Below are positions 32,877 through 34,427 of a stretch of 34,427 nucleotides of DNA, piece by piece; the stretch's first letter is position 1, and every line of letters begins with the position of its first letter. The notes under the pieces were generated by a model that saw only the letters and a program-made list of their open reading frames with translations, was not told the origin of the DNA and did not search any database. A program made the position numbers and the translations under genes. This DNA is from Prosthecochloris ethylica (lineage in GTDB: Bacteria; Bacteroidota; Chlorobiia; Chlorobiales; Chlorobiaceae): the NCBI RefSeq assembly GCF_015234275.1, contig NZ_JADGII010000020.1; one strand, given 5' to 3'.

Positions 32877-34364
32877 ATGAACAATATTGCGGTATTTGGA
32901 ACGGCCTCTGATGTCGGCAAGAGCGTGATTGCCACTGCGTTCTGCCGGATATTCAGTGACGCCGGTATCGATGTTGCCCCGTTCAAGGCGCAGAACATGT
33001 CGAACAATTCAGGGGTGACCCCGGACGGCTGCGAGATCGGCAGGGCGCAGATCGCGCAGGCCGAGGCGGCGCGCGTGGTGCCGACGGCCGACATGAATCC
33101 GGTGCTGCTCAAGCCGAATACCGATACCGGGGCCCAGGTGGTGCTGCAGGGCAGGGCGGTGGCGAACCGTTCTGCACGTGAGTATTTCGGGAATACGAAG
33201 CCCTGGAGGGAGACTGCGTTTCAAAGCCTCGGAAGGCTTCAGCAACAGCATGAGCTGCTGGTGATCGAAGGTGCAGGGGCCTGTGCGGAGATGAACCTGT
33301 ACGAGCGTGATTTCGTGAACTTCAAGACCGCTCATGCCGCCGATGCTTCGGTGATTCTTGTTGCCGATATCGACCGGGGCGGTGTTTTCGCCCAGGTTGT
33401 CGGGACCATGGCGGTGCTGCCGGAAGAGGACCGCCAGCTGGTCAGCGGGGTTGTTATCAACCGTTTCCGGGGTGACGTCTCGCTGTTCAGGGACGGCGTC
33501 AGGATGCTCGAAGAGCGGTCCGGACTGCCCGTACTCGGGGTGATACCCTATTTTCAGGGGATCTCGATTGATTCCGAAGATGCCGTTCTTCTGCAGACAG
33601 CCGTTGACCCTCCCCGCCGTCCTGATCCTGCCAGGGTCAGTATTGCCGTGATTCGCCTGCCTCACATCTCGAATTTTACGGATGTTGCCGCTCTCGAGCG
33701 TGAAGAGGGGGCAGAGGTGCATTACCTTTCCAGGCTTCGTTCACTCGATGGTTACCAGGCGGTTGTTCTGCCGGGGTCGAAAAATGTTCGTGGTGATCTT
33801 GTCTGGCTCGAAAAGGAAGGGTGGGGTGCTGCACTACAGGATTTTCGTCGGAACGGAGGTTCGGTTGTCGGGATCTGCGGCGGATACCAGATGCTTGGTA
33901 TCGACGTCGCGGACCCTTACGGGGTTGAAGGGGAACCGGGGGTTACTTGCGGGCTTGGGATGCTGCCGGTACGGACTGTGCTGCAGCGTGAAAAAACCTT
34001 GTGCAACGCTGCCGGAGTCATGCCTGCTGCCGGATGCCGTGTGCACGGCTATGAGATTCATATGGGCGAGACCGTTCTCGAAGAGGGTGCGACCACGCTG
34101 TTCGATGTCCTGAACCGAAACGGCCGGGAGACCTCGGCGCATGATGGTGCGATAAGTCTTGACAGGCATGTTTTTGGTACGTATTTTCACGGGGTTTTTG
34201 ATGCATCCGGTTTCAGAAACTGGTTTCTGCAGTCGCTCGACGGCACGTTCGTCCCGGCTGAAGACCGTGGTGACAGGGAGGACGAGTACAACCGCCTGGC
34301 ACAGCATGTGTCGGAGCATCTGGATATGGAGAAATTGTGGGGTATCGTTAATGGTGAATGGTGA
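32877..34364 (+). CDS. cobQ: Cobyric acid synthase
   Basis: The 495-aa enzyme (CobQ/CbiP) amidates side chains b, d, e and g of adenosylcobyrinic acid a,c-diamide with glutamine and ATP. The N-terminal dethiobiotin-synthetase-like domain has the P-loop GTASDVGKS and the CobQ hallmark FKAQNMSNNSGVT, then PVLLKPNTDTGAQVV. The C-terminal class I glutaminase domain has VGICGGYQMLG (nucleophile Cys334) and YFHGVFD (His438). Length is normal. ATG 32877 lacks a good Shine-Dalgarno. The last codons (N-G-E-W-stop) are read from the first units of a heptanucleotide repeat. Its presence shows at least late B12 synthesis or cobyrinate salvage. Confidence 0.94.
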   Translation: MNNIAVFGTASDVGKSVIATAFCRIFSDAGIDVAPFKAQNMSNNSGVTPDGCEIGRAQIAQAEAARVVPTADMNPVLLKPNTDTGAQVVLQGRAVANRSAREYFGNTKPWRETAFQSLGRLQQQHELLVIEGAGACAEMNLYERDFVNFKTAHAADASVILVADIDRGGVFAQVVGTMAVLPEEDRQLVSGVVINRFRGDVSLFRDGVRMLEERSGLPVLGVIPYFQGISIDSEDAVLLQTAVDPPRRPDPARVSIAVIRLPHISNFTDVAALEREEGAEVHYLSRLRSLDGYQAVVLPGSKNVRGDLVWLEKEGWGAALQDFRRNGGSVVGICGGYQMLGIDVADPYGVEGEPGVTCGLGMLPVRTVLQREKTLCNAAGVMPAAGCRVHGYEIHMGETVLEEGATTLFDVLNRNGRETSAHDGAISLDRHVFGTYFHGVFDASGFRNWFLQSLDGTFVPAEDRGDREDEYNRLAQHVSEHLDMEKLWGIVNGEW

Positions 34365-34427
34365 ATGGTGAATGGTCACTGGTCACTGGTCACTGGTCAC
34401 TGGTCACTGGTCACTGGTCACTGGTCA
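34353..34427 (+). repeat. Heptanucleotide tandem repeats (GGTGAAT)x3 then (GGTCACT)x7+
   Basis: Three copies of GGTGAAT (34353-34373) pass directly into seven complete copies of GGTCACT (34374-34422) plus five further bases at the window end, so the array continues beyond. The first units encode the last residues and stop of cobQ. The unit is related to the GGTGAGT array at 5736. Confidence 0.93.

Noticed and set aside
34353..34427. Possible CRISPR array
   Set aside because: Repeats are seven bases and directly adjacent, without unique spacers, so it is a simple tandem repeat.

Overview
The window looks like chromosomal DNA of a green sulfur bacterium (Chlorobiota, Chlorobium/Chlorobaculum/Prosthecochloris type). 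This is inferred from gene content (cytoplasmic GH13 amylase, two CobN-type chelatase large subunits with BchI/BchD-like partners, several TonB-dependent receptors), weak Shine-Dalgarno use, moderately high GC and recalled protein similarity. No 16S or photosystem gene is present to prove it. Chlorobiota need metal chelatases for both bacteriochlorophyll and cobalamin, so tetrapyrrole-metal genes fit.

Left part (1-9737): the edge of an insertion sequence, then a minus-strand pair (ChaN-like haem-binding protein and ferrochelatase-family protein), a DnaQ-type exonuclease, a small unknown protein, a PHP phosphoesterase, an alpha-amylase, an 86-aa unknown protein, an RhlE-like RNA helicase, a HAD phosphatase and an APC permease. 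These are mostly ordinary housekeeping genes. Structured DNA between them includes a heptanucleotide repeat and strong hairpins upstream of the helicase and of the 86-aa gene.

Right part (9781-34427) is a cobalamin regulon with four separate B12 riboswitches. Riboswitch 1 heads a seven-gene, mostly overlapping operon: TIM-barrel protein, radical SAM/SPASM protein, CobN-1, a short TonB-dependent receptor, a BchI/BchD fusion ATPase, a BchI-like ATPase and CobN-2. Riboswitch 2 heads a second TonB receptor, followed by the decayed remnant of a BtuF-like substrate-binding lipoprotein. Riboswitch 3 heads metE. Riboswitch 4, which carries an unusual 19-bp perfect hairpin, heads a BtuB-like receptor, followed after a terminator by cobyric acid synthase (cobQ). 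A second heptanucleotide repeat touches the end of cobQ and runs to the window edge.

Taken together, when cobalamin is scarce the cell would make outer-membrane receptors, a complete metal chelatase machine with two large subunits, B12-independent methionine synthase and possibly a late corrin-amidation enzyme. The most unusual element is the riboswitch-1 operon. It couples translation of an outer-membrane receptor and a radical SAM/TIM-barrel pair to a chelatase whose second CobN has lost residues that the first keeps. This suggests a corrinoid or tetrapyrrole salvage or metal-exchange system rather than a plain biosynthetic cobaltochelatase. That functional reading is inference.
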